Source: Mesostigma viride
Taxonomy: Eukaryota; Streptophyta; Mesostigmatophyceae; Mesostigmatales; Mesostigmataceae
Reading direction: 5' to 3'
Assembly (NCBI GenBank): GCA_009746045.1
Contig: RPFO01000702.1
Span: 62,001-126,000 of the forward strand
DNA length: 64,000 nt
Positions 18,917 to 28,744 of the stretch are shown here, one piece after another. The stretch's first letter is position 1, and each line of letters begins with the position of its first letter. Made by a program: the position numbers and the translations under genes. The notes under the pieces were generated by a model. The model saw nothing but the letters and a program-made list of their open reading frames with translations. It did no database searches and was not told where the DNA came from.

Positions 18917-19519
18917 TTATAACCCTTCAGCGTGCGAGGTTAAGTAGTCAGAAACCCCTTGTTTTGTAGCACTCATTCCTTGATCACCTTTTTTCCATCC
19001 TGCCGGACAAACTTCGCCATGGGCATTATGATAGTCTAAAGCATCAACCATTCTTAGTGTTTCATCAACATTTCTACCGAGAGGTAAATCATTTACAAGA
19101 TAATGCCTTACTTTAAAATCATCATCTATTAAAAATGTACCTCTAAACGAGATACTTTCATCACTAAGTACGTTATAAGCTTTAGAAATTTCTTTGCTCA
19201 AATCTGACACTAGCGGAAATTGAACATTTCCTATTCCGCCTTTATTTACCGACATTGATTTCCAAGCATGGTGTGAAAAATGGGAGTCAACACTTACAGC
19301 TACTACCTTAGTGTTTCTTGAGTTAAATTCTCCTAACCTATTATTAAAAGCAATAATTTCGGAAGGGCAAACAAAAGTAAAATCCAGGGGGTAGAAAAAC
19401 AAAATGCCTTTATAGCCTTTTAAATAAGTTTTTAAATTAAAATTGTTATCTATTGAATCGTCAGGCATCACTGCTTTTGCTGTAAAATCAGGCGCCAATT
19501 TACCTATATATACTGTCAT
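18917..19519 (-). CDS. 2-Cys peroxiredoxin (AhpC/Prx1 type)
   Basis: The 200-residue enzyme reduces hydrogen peroxide and organic peroxides. The peroxidatic Cys is C51 in PLDFTFVCPSEI, the resolving Cys lies in HGEVCPAGW, and the GG(I/L)G and YF-like C-terminal regions match typical 2-Cys peroxiredoxins. Thioredoxin, encoded at about 32.6 kb, is a likely reductant. It is upstream of dprA with a 26-base gap. Its own start is preceded by AAGGAG. Confidence 0.93.
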   Translation of the reverse strand: MTVYIGKLAPDFTAKAVMPDDSIDNNFNLKTYLKGYKGILFFYPLDFTFVCPSEIIAFNNRLGEFNSRNTKVVAVSVDSHFSHHAWKSMSVNKGGIGNVQFPLVSDLSKEISKAYNVLSDESISFRGTFLIDDDFKVRHYLVNDLPLGRNVDETLRMVDALDYHNAHGEVCPAGWKKGDQGMSATKQGVSDYLTSHAEGL

Positions 19520-19704
19520 TTTAGCTCTCCTTATAAATTTATAAACTTAACAACCAGATAATATAGATAATATTTATTTAAATCAACTTAAAGAAGGCTT
19601 ACCCAAATATACAAATTTTAATCCAAATAATATTAATTTTAACTATTAGTGCAAAGAGATTAATAAAGTATAAATAGCTTACCGAAAAATAAAAAAATAG
19701 ATTT

Positions 19705-20925
19705 ATGCTAAAAGATTATATAAAAAAATTACGTACTTACCGACAAAAAAAAACTGTCAACATACTCGATATTCCGGAGGCTATTTTCCCTTCAGAAGAA
19801 ACTGTTGGGTCTGAGCAATATTTCGATAATGTTATCGTCCACAGATGTGTAAGCCTGATAGCCTCTTCTGCAAGCCACGTACCTTGGTTAGTGTATAAAA
19901 AACAAGGAAGTAAAAAGGTTTTTACCGACAACCATATTGCTGCCAAGCTACTTAAAAAACCTAACCCAGAAACTTCAGGAGCAGATTTCTTTACTGAAGC
20001 AATTTCTAGTTTATTACTCTATGGCAATAGCTATGTTTTTTTAGCCAGTTATGATGGCTCGTCTGCTTCAGGAATATATAATTTACACCCTCAAGCAGTT
20101 GAAATAGTTACCGAAAGCAATAGACCTACCGCATATAAACATAAAAGCTTTGGAGGATCAAAACTTTATCCTATTGATAGGATAAGCAGAGTAAGCCGTA
20201 TTCTACATTTTAAAAATTACCATCCTTCTAATCATTTATACGGTTTATCATCTCTAGCTGCGGCAGCTAAATCCATAAATTTATACTCAAAAACTTTGGA
20301 TTGGAATAAAGCCCTTCTTAAAAATGCCGTAAAACCTAGCGGTGCGTTGGTTTTTCAAGACGGTAACGGTTACTTAACTGATGAACAATTTGAAAGGTTA
20401 CAGCAACAATTTTATGATAATTTCAGCGGTTCATCTAATTCAGGAAAACCACTGGTTCTTGAGGGAGGTTTAAAATGGCAAGAAACTAATAATGCAGAAA
20501 AATTTGAGAAGTTCCTTGAACTAAAAGATTCAAGTGCAAGAGACATAGCAATAGCCTTTAATATTCCACCGCAACTTCTTGGTATTAACGGTGATAATAC
20601 TTATAGCAACATGCAGGAAGCAAGACTTGCTCTATGGGAGGAGAATATCATTCCATTACTGGATAAAATAGCTGATGGACTAAGTAATTGGTTATCTTAC
20701 TGGCTAAAAGAGGATTTATTAATTGATTTTGATCGTGATTCAATATCAGCCCTCACAGAACGGAGAGAAAATCTTTGGTCTAAAATAACTGCTGCATCTT
20801 TTATGACTTTGAATGAAAAACGAGCATTTGTAGGACTAGAGGCCATAAAGGGAGGAGACAAAATTTTTGATAATAACTTAGAAAAGCAAGCAGAAAAAGA
20901 CACCTATGAAAAATACAGTCAATAA
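19705..20925 (+). CDS. HK97-family phage/GTA portal protein
   Basis: The 406-residue protein matches HK97-type portals, the dodecameric ring through which DNA enters the capsid. Motifs visible are SEQYFDNVIVHRCVSLIASS, LLLYGNSYVFL, YGLSSLAAAAKSINLY and the typical SARDIAIAFNIPPQLLGING. Its length is normal. It starts a three-gene unit with a small protein and the terminase. Rickettsiales carry degraded or dispersed gene-transfer-agent clusters related to RcGTA, and this pair, without other head or tail genes nearby, looks like such a vestige rather than a prophage. Confidence 0.9.
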   Translation: MLKDYIKKLRTYRQKKTVNILDIPEAIFPSEETVGSEQYFDNVIVHRCVSLIASSASHVPWLVYKKQGSKKVFTDNHIAAKLLKKPNPETSGADFFTEAISSLLLYGNSYVFLASYDGSSASGIYNLHPQAVEIVTESNRPTAYKHKSFGGSKLYPIDRISRVSRILHFKNYHPSNHLYGLSSLAAAAKSINLYSKTLDWNKALLKNAVKPSGALVFQDGNGYLTDEQFERLQQQFYDNFSGSSNSGKPLVLEGGLKWQETNNAEKFEKFLELKDSSARDIAIAFNIPPQLLGINGDNTYSNMQEARLALWEENIIPLLDKIADGLSNWLSYWLKEDLLIDFDRDSISALTERRENLWSKITAASFMTLNEKRAFVGLEAIKGGDKIFDNNLEKQAEKDTYEKYSQ

Positions 20926-21178
20926 ATTATACGGCTTTATAGCAAAGCTTGTTTCATTACTAGAAGATGAACTCAATGAAATAAGCTCACATAAATCAAA
21001 AAACGCATTAAATATTAAAAAGAATATTACCGACACGCTAAATAAGCTAGTTGCGCTGATCATCCAATTAAACAAGCTAAGTAAGGAAGAAATAGACGAG
21101 GATTGTATAATTAACAAAGAGGACCAGGACATTATAAAGCGCTTCGTTGAAAAGTATAATCTCCAGAACAAAACATAA
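20906..21178 (+). CDS. small helical protein between portal and terminase
   Basis: The 90-residue, highly charged and probably coiled-coil protein overlaps the end of the portal gene by 20 bases, which suggests translational coupling. It starts MKNTVNKLYGFIAKLVSLLE and is Lys/Glu-rich throughout. The position next to the terminase large subunit and the small size suggest a packaging accessory factor such as a small terminase subunit, but no domain supports this, so the function is inferred from context only. Confidence 0.6.
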   Translation: MKNTVNKLYGFIAKLVSLLEDELNEISSHKSKNALNIKKNITDTLNKLVALIIQLNKLSKEEIDEDCIINKEDQDIIKRFVEKYNLQNKT

Positions 21179-21191
21179 GGAATAAAAAACA

Positions 21192-22592
21192 GTGGAAGAT
21201 ACCGAAGAATTTCTTGAAACAATTTTGCGTCAGGATTTTTCAAGCTTTATCGGCAAAGTTTTTAGCACGATAAATCCAGGAGCTAAATATCACGCTAATT
21301 GGCATATAGACTTACTAGCAGAATATTTAGAGGGGGTGCGTCTTGGACAAATTAAACGCCTTATAATTAATATGCCCCCAAGAGCCTTAAAATCAGTATG
21401 CGTAAGCGTCGCCTGGCCCGCTTGGCTTTTGTCTCTTAACCCTGGGACAAGAATAATGGTTGCTAGTTATTCTTCGATTTTAAGTATTAAGCATTCAATG
21501 GATACAAGGTTAGTGGTATCTTCCAGCTGGTATAAAAAACTTTTCCCTAAAACTAAATTGTCAAAAAGCCATAACCAGAAAAGTAAATTTCTGACTACTA
21601 AAAACGGCTTCCGTTTTGCTACAAGCGTCGGCGGCTCAGCCACCGGTGAAGGGGAAGATTTCCTGATTATCGACGATCCACACAACCCTACCCAGATCAA
21701 TTCACTAAAAATGCGCAATAAAGTTATAGAGTGGTTTGAACAGACGTTTATCACTCGCCTTAATGATAAAAAAAACGGAGCAATTGTTCTTGTTATGCAA
21801 AGGTTACATCAAGAAGATTTATCCGCTCATTTACAATCTTCAAGAGGGTGGGAAATTCTAAAAATCCCTGCTTTAGCCTCAGAAAATATTAAATATAATT
21901 TTGGCAAATTCCATAAAATTTACAAAGAGGGCGAGATTTTAGACAATATCCGTGATACACGGGAATTTCTTGAAAATCTAGAACGTGAAATCGGCAGCAG
22001 AAATTATACCGCTCAGTTTTTACAAGAACCTTTACCTGCTAATTATCATTTACTTTCCCCCCACAATATCCACTATTTTGAAAACCTACCTGACAGGTTC
22101 GATTTTTTTGTTCATAGCTGGGATACTGCAATCAAAACATCAGAAACATCTGATTATACAGTCGGAACAGTTTGGGGAATCATCCAAAACAAATATTACC
22201 TGGTTCAAATGATCCGGAAAAAACTAATTTATTCAGATTTAAAAAATGAAATCCACAAGCAGATTCATAAGTATAAACCACGATTTGTCTTAATTGAAGA
22301 CAAGGCAAGCGGGCAATCATTGATTCAAGACCTAAAAATTTCTGGTTTTAATAATATTAAGGCCATAAAGCCTTCTCTTGATAAGATTACAAGATTTGCA
22401 TCAGTTACCCACCTTTTTGAAAGTGGGATAGTATTATTACCGGCAAAAGCAGCTTTTAGTAGAGTCATAACTTCCGAGATTACTAATTTTCCAAATGGTA
22501 AACACGACGATATAGTAGATTCTATAAGCCAGTTTCTAAATTTTATTAAGCAACAGAATGGTAATAATTTGGCACAGATAAGAAGTTTATAA
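21192..22592 (+). CDS. phage/GTA terminase large subunit
   Basis: The 466-residue DNA-packaging motor has an N-terminal ATPase with IINMPPRALKSV at the Walker A position, a Walker B (FLIIDDPHNP) and a coupling segment (IVLVMQRLHQEDLSAHL). The C-terminal RNase H-like nuclease shows acidic positions in HSWDTAIKTSETSDYTVGTV and the final HDDIVDSISQFL. It follows the small charged protein by 13 bases. The start codon at 21192 is GTG, with AAGGAAT upstream. The order portal, small gene, terminase is seen in the Rickettsiales remnants of gene transfer agents. Confidence 0.93.
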   Translation: MEDTEEFLETILRQDFSSFIGKVFSTINPGAKYHANWHIDLLAEYLEGVRLGQIKRLIINMPPRALKSVCVSVAWPAWLLSLNPGTRIMVASYSSILSIKHSMDTRLVVSSSWYKKLFPKTKLSKSHNQKSKFLTTKNGFRFATSVGGSATGEGEDFLIIDDPHNPTQINSLKMRNKVIEWFEQTFITRLNDKKNGAIVLVMQRLHQEDLSAHLQSSRGWEILKIPALASENIKYNFGKFHKIYKEGEILDNIRDTREFLENLEREIGSRNYTAQFLQEPLPANYHLLSPHNIHYFENLPDRFDFFVHSWDTAIKTSETSDYTVGTVWGIIQNKYYLVQMIRKKLIYSDLKNEIHKQIHKYKPRFVLIEDKASGQSLIQDLKISGFNNIKAIKPSLDKITRFASVTHLFESGIVLLPAKAAFSRVITSEITNFPNGKHDDIVDSISQFLNFIKQQNGNNLAQIRSL

Positions 22593-22701
22593 GTAAAAAT
22601 TGCAGCAAAAAATTAAACAAGAAAAGAAGTTTACTAAAATTCCAAATTTCTCTTGACCTATTAGCTATTATATGTCAATTAATTGACTGCATTACGCAAA
22701 T

Positions 22702-22776
22702 GCCGCTATAGCTCAGTGGTGGAGCGCATCATTGGTAATGATGAGGTCGAGAGTCCGATTCTCTCTAGCGGCACCA
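22702..22776 (+). tRNA. tRNA-Thr(GGT)
   Basis: A full cloverleaf can be drawn: acceptor GCCGCTA/TAGCGGC, D stem GCTC/GAGC, anticodon stem CATCA/TGATG with loop TTGGTAA (anticodon GGT at 22734-22736), T stem GAGAG/CTCTC. The CCA end is encoded. Confidence 0.95.
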
Positions 22777-22822
22777 CTAAAACCATTAAGCAGTTATTCT
22801 AAAAATTAGATTTGGTAAAGGC

Positions 22823-24274
22823 CTAAATCTCTTCTGATATCCACTCACTTAAATTATTATCATACTTTAATATCCTTGGTTTAGTATCGATGCTATCGAA
22901 AGTAATGTCTTGCATTAACTGTTCCTGGCTCGATATAAAACCACTTTCTTGGTCAAAAAAAGTAAAATATGGTTGGTAATTTTTATAAGTAATATTTATA
23001 AACTTTTGTTTTATTGCCTCATTCGCAGCTTTAATTAAATCATCTAATATTTCAACCTTCTGGTTGTTTATAGATTCTATTACTAACCTATAAACGCTTT
23101 TATAATTTTGAACAAACATTTCGGGAATACTGCTAAAACTACCGCCAGTTTGAACGTTGGCAATTGCCACACTACCGATGGGTACTCCTGACTTGGCCGC
23201 TGCATAATCGTCAGCTTCAAAGAATATTGCCCCAGCAAAATCAAACATCTTACGAATTTTATTTTTTTCTAGATCATATAATTTAACTTCCTTCTCCAAT
23301 TTTTGGCCGTTTCGAAAAATTGTCAGGGTAATATTTTCTGGGGTGTTATTCATTATTTGATCAAGTATAGTAAGGTCACCACCTAATTCTTTATTATTTA
23401 CTGCCCAAATAATATCTCCTGGCATTATTACATTTTGAGCAGTAGAACCAGCAATAATGGTACGGGCTGCAATGACTCTATTGCGGGCATCAGGGAATTT
23501 TTTGATGTAATCCTTCATTTCAGAGACCGGAAAATTACGGTGTTTTACCGCTTTATCAAGCGAATACAAAACCGAGATAAGACCTATATGCTTTCTTTGC
23601 ACTGGTTTATTGTTTTCTAAAGCATTTAATACATCCGTTACATATGATTTCTTTAAAGCAAGAGCATGGGTTTTACCGCCACCATATAAAATTCCAATTG
23701 CTTTACTCTCAGAATTTATAACAGGTGAACCGCTTGCTCCACCGGTGGTATTCATATTTATTACATAAGACCCTTGAGGCATTTGACCATTAATATCAAA
23801 AAGATCCGATAAATAACCATTATGGAATGAAAATCCCTGGTCTTCCGTATTGCCTACAATAAAAACTTCATCACCTAAGCTTGGTTCTTTATTGCTAAAT
23901 TCTATTTTTTCTACTTGTCCAGGTAGTTCCTGAGGGTTTATTTTCAAAATTGCAAAATCAGCATATTGATCATAATAAGCAACCTTTGCTTCCGCTTGCT
24001 GACCGTTATGGAAAGTAATAAAATATGTACCTACTGCAGCCCTCCCAACTACATGATTATTTGTCACGATAAAACCCTTTTCAAGATCAGCAATAAAGCC
24101 GGTTCCCGACCAACTGCCGGTATTTTGATAGGCGGAAACAGACACTCGGCTATTAATTGTTACGATTGCTTTTTTTATTTTTTCTATATCTTTAATTTTT
24201 ACTGTCCCTGAAGCCTCGGCTATAACATTAGTTGAGACCAAGACAATTAGGAAAATTTTTATTATTTTTAACAT
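22823..24274 (-). CDS. secreted trypsin-like serine protease (HtrA/DegP-related)
   Basis: The 483-residue protein has a signal peptide (MLKIIKIFLIVLVSTNVIAE). The catalytic triad of the S1C family is visible: H74 (VTNNHVVG), D106 (YADFAIL) and S181 (TTGGASGSPV). After the protease domain there is a PDZ-like region (about residues 265-330, with PGDIIWAVNNKELGG) and a second, poorer one. DegP-type enzymes degrade or refold misfolded envelope proteins in the periplasm. The gene is divergent from dnaK with about 120 bases between, a context consistent with stress-linked expression. Exact orthology to degP or degQ is not certain. Confidence 0.85.
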   Translation of the reverse strand: MLKIIKIFLIVLVSTNVIAEASGTVKIKDIEKIKKAIVTINSRVSVSAYQNTGSWSGTGFIADLEKGFIVTNNHVVGRAAVGTYFITFHNGQQAEAKVAYYDQYADFAILKINPQELPGQVEKIEFSNKEPSLGDEVFIVGNTEDQGFSFHNGYLSDLFDINGQMPQGSYVINMNTTGGASGSPVINSESKAIGILYGGGKTHALALKKSYVTDVLNALENNKPVQRKHIGLISVLYSLDKAVKHRNFPVSEMKDYIKKFPDARNRVIAARTIIAGSTAQNVIMPGDIIWAVNNKELGGDLTILDQIMNNTPENITLTIFRNGQKLEKEVKLYDLEKNKIRKMFDFAGAIFFEADDYAAAKSGVPIGSVAIANVQTGGSFSSIPEMFVQNYKSVYRLVIESINNQKVEILDDLIKAANEAIKQKFINITYKNYQPYFTFFDQESGFISSQEQLMQDITFDSIDTKPRILKYDNNLSEWISEEI

Positions 24275-24398
24275 TTTTTTACCTTATCAATCTTGTAAAA
24301 ATTTTATCCTGCACTATATCAACAGATATATTTGACTAAACAAAAAAAGCAGATAAGAGCTTTTAAGTCAAACAATTTATATTCAATGGGGAATAACT

Positions 24399-26306
24399 AT
24401 GGGAAAAATTATTGGTATCGATCTTGGTACAACAAACTCTTGTGTAGCAGTTATGGAGGGTAAAGAGCCTAAAGTAATAGAAAATGCGGAAGGTTCAAGA
24501 ACTACTCCTTCCATGGTAGCGTTTGCAAACGGGGAAGTATTGGTAGGAGAACCAGCCAAAAGGCAAGCTGTTACGAATGCAGCTAATACTTTATTTGCTA
24601 TCAAACGTTTAATTGGTCGTAACATGGACGATCCAACTGTAAAAAAAGATCAGGAACTTGTACCTTATAAAATTGTTAAATCTGATAATAACGACGCTTG
24701 GGTAGAGGTAGACGGTAAAAAATATTCACCGAGCCAAATTAGTGCTTATATACTGCAAAAAATGAAAGAAACCGCCGAAAATTATCTTGGTGAAGCTGTT
24801 ACTCAAGCCGTAATTACAGTACCAGCCTATTTTAATGACGCTCAACGGCAAGCAACGAAAGATGCCGGTAAAATTGCCGGACTAGAAGTACTACGCATTA
24901 TAAATGAACCAACAGCTGCAGCTCTTGCCTATGGATTTGATAAAACAGAAAATAAAACCATAGTTGTTTATGATTTAGGCGGTGGTACTTTTGACGTTTC
25001 CATTCTTGAAATTGGCGACGGTGTTTTCGAAGTTAAGGCAACTAATGGTGATACTTTTCTCGGTGGGGAAGATTTCGATATGCGAATTCTTAATTTCCTA
25101 GTGGATGAATTTAAAAAAGATAACGGTATTGACTTAAAAAAAGATCCTCTTGCCCTGCAAAGACTTAAAGAAGCTGCAGAAAAAGCCAAAAAAGAGCTTT
25201 CTTCCACTCAACAAACTGATATCAATCTGCCTTATATTACCGCAGATAGTAGTGGTCCAAAACATATGAACATCAAGCTTACTAGAGCAAAACTTGAGTC
25301 ATTAGTTGAAGATTTGATTAATTCTACTATGGAACCTTGTAAAAAGGCTTTAAAAGATGCGGGTGTTAAAACCAGTGACATCCAGGAAGTAGTCCTTGTC
25401 GGTGGTATGACAAGAATGCCAAAGGTGATCGAAAAAGTAAAAGAATTTTTTGGCCGTGAACCTCATAGGGGAGTAAATCCTGATGAAGTAGTAGCACTCG
25501 GAGCAGCAATTCAAGGAGGAGTCCTACAAGGCGACGTTAAAGATGTTTTATTACTTGATGTTACTCCGTTGTCACTTGGAATCGAAACTCTGGGTGGAGT
25601 ATTTACAAGGCTAATTGATAGGAACACTACTATTCCTACCAAAAAAAGCCAGGTTTTTTCAACTGCAGACGATAATCAACATGCAGTAACGATAAGAGTG
25701 TTTCAGGGAGAGCGGGAACTTGCCGTACACAACAAATTACTTGGACAATTTAACTTAGAAGGTATCCCACCCGCACCAAGAGGCTTGCCTCAAATCGAAG
25801 TAACATTTGATATTGACGTTAACGGTATAGTGCATGTGTCCGCTAAGGATAAAGCTAGCGGCAAAGAACAAAAAGTTACTATTCAGGCTTCTGGCGGTCT
25901 TAAAGAAGAAGAAATTGAAGCAATGGTTAAAGATGCAGAGCAAAATGCTGCGGAAGACAAAAAACGCAAAGAATCAATAGAAGTAAGGAACAGGGCGGAT
26001 GCACTTATTTATTCCTCCGAGAAATCGTTAAAAGAACATGGAGATAAAATTTCAAGCGATGATAAAAAATCTATTGAAGATGCAATAGCGGAATTAAAAT
26101 CAGCACTTGAGGAAGATAATCTTGAAAAAATTAACGAAAAAACAGATGTTTTAGCTGCTGCAAGTATGAAAATAGGCGAAGCCATGTATAAAACAGATGG
26201 AAGTGGTGGAATGGGTGAACCAGGCGCTGCTCATAATGAACATAAAGATTCTGGGGAGGAAAAAGTAGTAGACGGTCAATTTAAGGATGTGACCGATAAT
26301 AAATAA
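24399..26306 (+). CDS. dnaK: molecular chaperone DnaK (Hsp70)
   Basis: The 635-residue chaperone starts with [20 protein letters not shown] and carries the other Hsp70 signatures [15 protein letters not shown] and [12 protein letters not shown], the linker [18 protein letters not shown], a substrate-binding beta domain and the helical lid. The tail contains VVDGQFKDV. It folds nascent and damaged proteins with DnaJ and GrpE. A good ribosome binding site (GGGGA) precedes the start. It is followed by dnaJ after about 130 bases containing a strong hairpin, which may reduce dnaJ expression relative to dnaK. Confidence 0.98.
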   Translation: MGKIIGIDLGTTNSCVAVMEGKEPKVIENAEGSRTTPSMVAFANGEVLVGEPAKRQAVTNAANTLFAIKRLIGRNMDDPTVKKDQELVPYKIVKSDNNDAWVEVDGKKYSPSQISAYILQKMKETAENYLGEAVTQAVITVPAYFNDAQRQATKDAGKIAGLEVLRIINEPTAAALAYGFDKTENKTIVVYDLGGGTFDVSILEIGDGVFEVKATNGDTFLGGEDFDMRILNFLVDEFKKDNGIDLKKDPLALQRLKEAAEKAKKELSSTQQTDINLPYITADSSGPKHMNIKLTRAKLESLVEDLINSTMEPCKKALKDAGVKTSDIQEVVLVGGMTRMPKVIEKVKEFFGREPHRGVNPDEVVALGAAIQGGVLQGDVKDVLLLDVTPLSLGIETLGGVFTRLIDRNTTIPTKKSQVFSTADDNQHAVTIRVFQGERELAVHNKLLGQFNLEGIPPAPRGLPQIEVTFDIDVNGIVHVSAKDKASGKEQKVTIQASGGLKEEEIEAMVKDAEQNAAEDKKRKESIEVRNRADALIYSSEKSLKEHGDKISSDDKKSIEDAIAELKSALEEDNLEKINEKTDVLAAASMKIGEAMYKTDGSGGMGEPGAAHNEHKDSGEEKVVDGQFKDVTDNK

Positions 26307-26332
26307 CTAATTTACTAAACCACTAGATAAAT

Positions 26333-26384
26333 AATAATAATCGGCTAAAAAAACATTTTAATTTAATACTAGCCGATTATTATT
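26333..26384 (+). terminator. attenuator or terminator between dnaK and dnaJ
   Basis: Fifteen-base arms (AATAATAATCGGCTA and TAGCCGATTATTATT) flank a 22-base loop. The position between dnaK and dnaJ suggests partial termination or transcript stabilisation. Confidence 0.65.
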
Positions 26385-26434
26385 ATAAAAAATTTAACTT
26401 AAGCTTTTTACCCTCAAGATATCTGTAAATTATT

Positions 26435-27577
26435 ATGTCGAAAAAAGATTATTATGAAGTTCTGGAAGTACAAAAATCTGCAGACACTGCTGAAATAAAA
26501 AAGGCATACTTAAAATTAGCCAAGAAATATCACCCAGATCAAAATGCCAACAATCCTGATGCTGAAAAGAAATTTAAGGAAATTAGCGAAGCATATGATA
26601 CTTTAAAAGATGAACAAAAAAGAGCAGCTTATGATAGGTTTGGTCATGCGGCCTTTGCTCAAGGTAACAGCGCCTCAAGTGGATTTGGCGGCGGTAGAAC
26701 AGCAGGCTTTAATACCCATGATATCAACGACATTTTCGGTGATTTTTTTGGTGACTTTATGGGAGGAAGCACAAGAAAAACCAGAACATCGACAAGTATT
26801 AAAGGTTCTGACTTAAAGTATGAACTTACTATTAGTCTTGAAGAAGCGTTTAGAGGAACTGATAAAAACATTAATTTTAGAACAGAAGTAAAATGCAGCC
26901 CATGTAATGGCAAGGGTTCGCAGGATGCAAGTGCAACTTCTAATTGTAGTCAGTGCGGAGGAGCCGGTGTAGTTAGGATGCAACAAGGTTTTTTTGCAAT
27001 AGAACAAACCTGTAGTAAATGTGGGGGAGCTGGTCAGGTTGTTAAGAATCCTTGTCATACTTGTCATGGTAACGGCAGAATTTCAAAACAAAAAAGTTTA
27101 ATTATTAACGTCCCTTCTGGTATAGAAGACAACACACGAATTCGTATTGCTTCCGAAGGGGAAGCCGGAATTAGAGGCGGAGCAAATGGAGATCTATATG
27201 TTTTTGTCTCCATAAAGCCTCACGATATATATAAGGTCGAAAATTCCAATCTTCATTTTAAGCTACCAATAAGTTTTACAAAAGCAGTTCTTGGAGGAGA
27301 AATTGAAGTACCAACAATTGACGGCTTAAAAGTAAAGTTAACAATTCCAGCCGGATCGGAAACAGGGGATCAATTACGTATAAAAGGCCAGGGTATGTCA
27401 AAAGTTCGCTCTAGCTTAAGGGGTGATCTTTATGCGCATATTTACATCCAAATTCCTAAACATTTGACAAAAAAGCAAAAAGACTTACTCGAGGAGTTAG
27501 ATAAAGAACTAGGCCATATTAATCAAAACTATTCAGAAAGCGGTTTTTTCTCTAAAATGAAAAATTTATGGTCATAA
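26435..27577 (+). CDS. dnaJ: chaperone protein DnaJ (Hsp40)
   Basis: The 380-residue co-chaperone stimulates DnaK ATPase. The J domain (residues 1-70) has the HPD motif (YHPDQN). A Gly/Phe-rich linker follows, then the zinc region with four CxxCxGxG-type repeats ([32 protein letters not shown]), then the C-terminal substrate-binding domains. Its length is normal for type I DnaJ. It lies downstream of dnaK in the standard order. Confidence 0.98.
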   Translation: MSKKDYYEVLEVQKSADTAEIKKAYLKLAKKYHPDQNANNPDAEKKFKEISEAYDTLKDEQKRAAYDRFGHAAFAQGNSASSGFGGGRTAGFNTHDINDIFGDFFGDFMGGSTRKTRTSTSIKGSDLKYELTISLEEAFRGTDKNINFRTEVKCSPCNGKGSQDASATSNCSQCGGAGVVRMQQGFFAIEQTCSKCGGAGQVVKNPCHTCHGNGRISKQKSLIINVPSGIEDNTRIRIASEGEAGIRGGANGDLYVFVSIKPHDIYKVENSNLHFKLPISFTKAVLGGEIEVPTIDGLKVKLTIPAGSETGDQLRIKGQGMSKVRSSLRGDLYAHIYIQIPKHLTKKQKDLLEELDKELGHINQNYSESGFFSKMKNLWS

Positions 27578-27595
27578 AAATGAATTAGGTAAGTT

Positions 27596-28042
27596 ATGAT
27601 AAAAAAGCTATTAATTAATTCCTTAGTTATTTTCTATGTTATTTTAAGTGTAAATATTACAGCCTTATCATCTGCTGCCGAAAAACAACATGATAGTAAA
27701 TCAGATAAAGGTTCTATTTTACTTCGTGAGTTATTACTTGCCCACAGAATGCTTGCAAATAGCAAACAGTCTGATCCTGATAATTCAAAAATAGCAAAAT
27801 CAATAGTATTAATAGGCCAAAAGAAATATGAGATAGTATCCTTTGAGTTTAAAAATACACTAGATACCCAAGCAGAAGAAACTTTCGAAGAATATGCTAA
27901 AATAAATAATTTATTCTATATGAGAAGCACCATAACTAAGTCTCAGGAAGAAGAAAGTTCTAACTTAGAAATTTTTGATTCTAAGGAAGCCAATTTAGAA
28001 GATGAGATATCTTTTTATATATCGTTGCGTTCCCTAGAATAA
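27596..28042 (+). CDS. hypothetical exported protein
   Basis: The 148-residue product begins with a signal-peptide-like segment (LINSLVIFYVILSVNITALS then SAAEK). The rest is charged, Glu- and Ser-rich, and without a recognised domain. An AGGT-type ribosome binding site lies before the start, and the gene is 18 bases downstream of dnaJ, so it is probably co-transcribed. It could be a lineage-specific periplasmic protein. No function can be assigned. Confidence 0.55.
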   Translation: MIKKLLINSLVIFYVILSVNITALSSAAEKQHDSKSDKGSILLRELLLAHRMLANSKQSDPDNSKIAKSIVLIGQKKYEIVSFEFKNTLDTQAEETFEEYAKINNLFYMRSTITKSQEEESSNLEIFDSKEANLEDEISFYISLRSLE

Positions 28043-28072
28043 GAATAGCTCTTTGTGCTTAAAATCCATAAA

Positions 28073-28744
28073 TTAAGCTGATTTTAATAAAGTTTGTGCT
28101 TGATCGGTTAAACTATTTAATGTGTTCTCCAAAAGAATTTTATCTTTTTGTTCATTTCCACTAAGGATTAAAGGCTGCCCTACGACTACTAATATTTTAC
28201 TAAAAAATTTTGGTAACATCATGCTATCCCAACTTTTGAGTTGAAAATATTTTGAAGCATGGCATGAAACAGGAATTACTTTTTTGTCGTATTTACTAGC
28301 AATCTTTGTAATTACGCTATTATTTTTATATACAGGCCCTCTTGGTCCGTCAGGAGTTACCACTATCTTACCACCGTTGGAAATTTGTTTTATAATTTCT
28401 TTGACAGCAGCAGCAGAATTTTTATTTGTTGAGCCTTCAATTATTCGGTGTCCCATCATTAAAACCAATTTACCGATAATTTTACCGTCAGAATGCGGGC
28501 TTGTTAAGCCAAAAGCATTTTTATAATTACCAAAAATATACATGCTATAAGCTAATCTATTATGCCATATTGCGAAAAATAGCCCTTTTTCGTTATCAAG
28601 CTCCTCTTCGTCAAGGTTTTCCGGCATAATAAAACGCCAGCTACTAGTAAAATAAGCAATTTTAAGATATAGAAAAATTGCCGAGGCTACTACATTAAAT
28701 AGTATTTTACTATTTTTTAGATAATGCTTTATTATTTTCTTCAT
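28073..28744 (-). CDS. DUF374 / LpxJ-type lysophospholipid acyltransferase-like protein
   Basis: The protein has an N-terminal membrane segment (SKILFNVVASAIFLYLKIAY) and the DUF374 motifs FFAIWHNRLAYSMY and IVVTPDGPRGPVYKNN. DUF374 proteins include LpxJ, which adds a secondary acyl chain to lipid A, so this enzyme may shape the outer membrane lipid A. I chose the start at 28744 rather than 28765 because its ATG overlaps the TGA of aatA (ATGA), a classical arrangement for translational coupling. The gene is the last in an operon with aatA. Confidence 0.75.
   Translation of the reverse strand: MKKIIKHYLKNSKILFNVVASAIFLYLKIAYFTSSWRFIMPENLDEEELDNEKGLFFAIWHNRLAYSMYIFGNYKNAFGLTSPHSDGKIIGKLVLMMGHRIIEGSTNKNSAAAVKEIIKQISNGGKIVVTPDGPRGPVYKNNSVITKIASKYDKKVIPVSCHASKYFQLKSWDSMMLPKFFSKILVVVGQPLILSGNEQKDKILLENTLNSLTDQAQTLLKSA

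Noticed and set aside
19705-22592. Complete prophage
   Set aside because: No integrase, capsid, tail or lysis genes flank the portal and terminase genes, and housekeeping genes adjoin both sides.
24275-24398. Heat-shock (sigma-32) promoter upstream of dnaK
   Set aside because: TTGACT occurs at about 24332, but no convincing CCCCAT-type -10 at the correct distance is visible.
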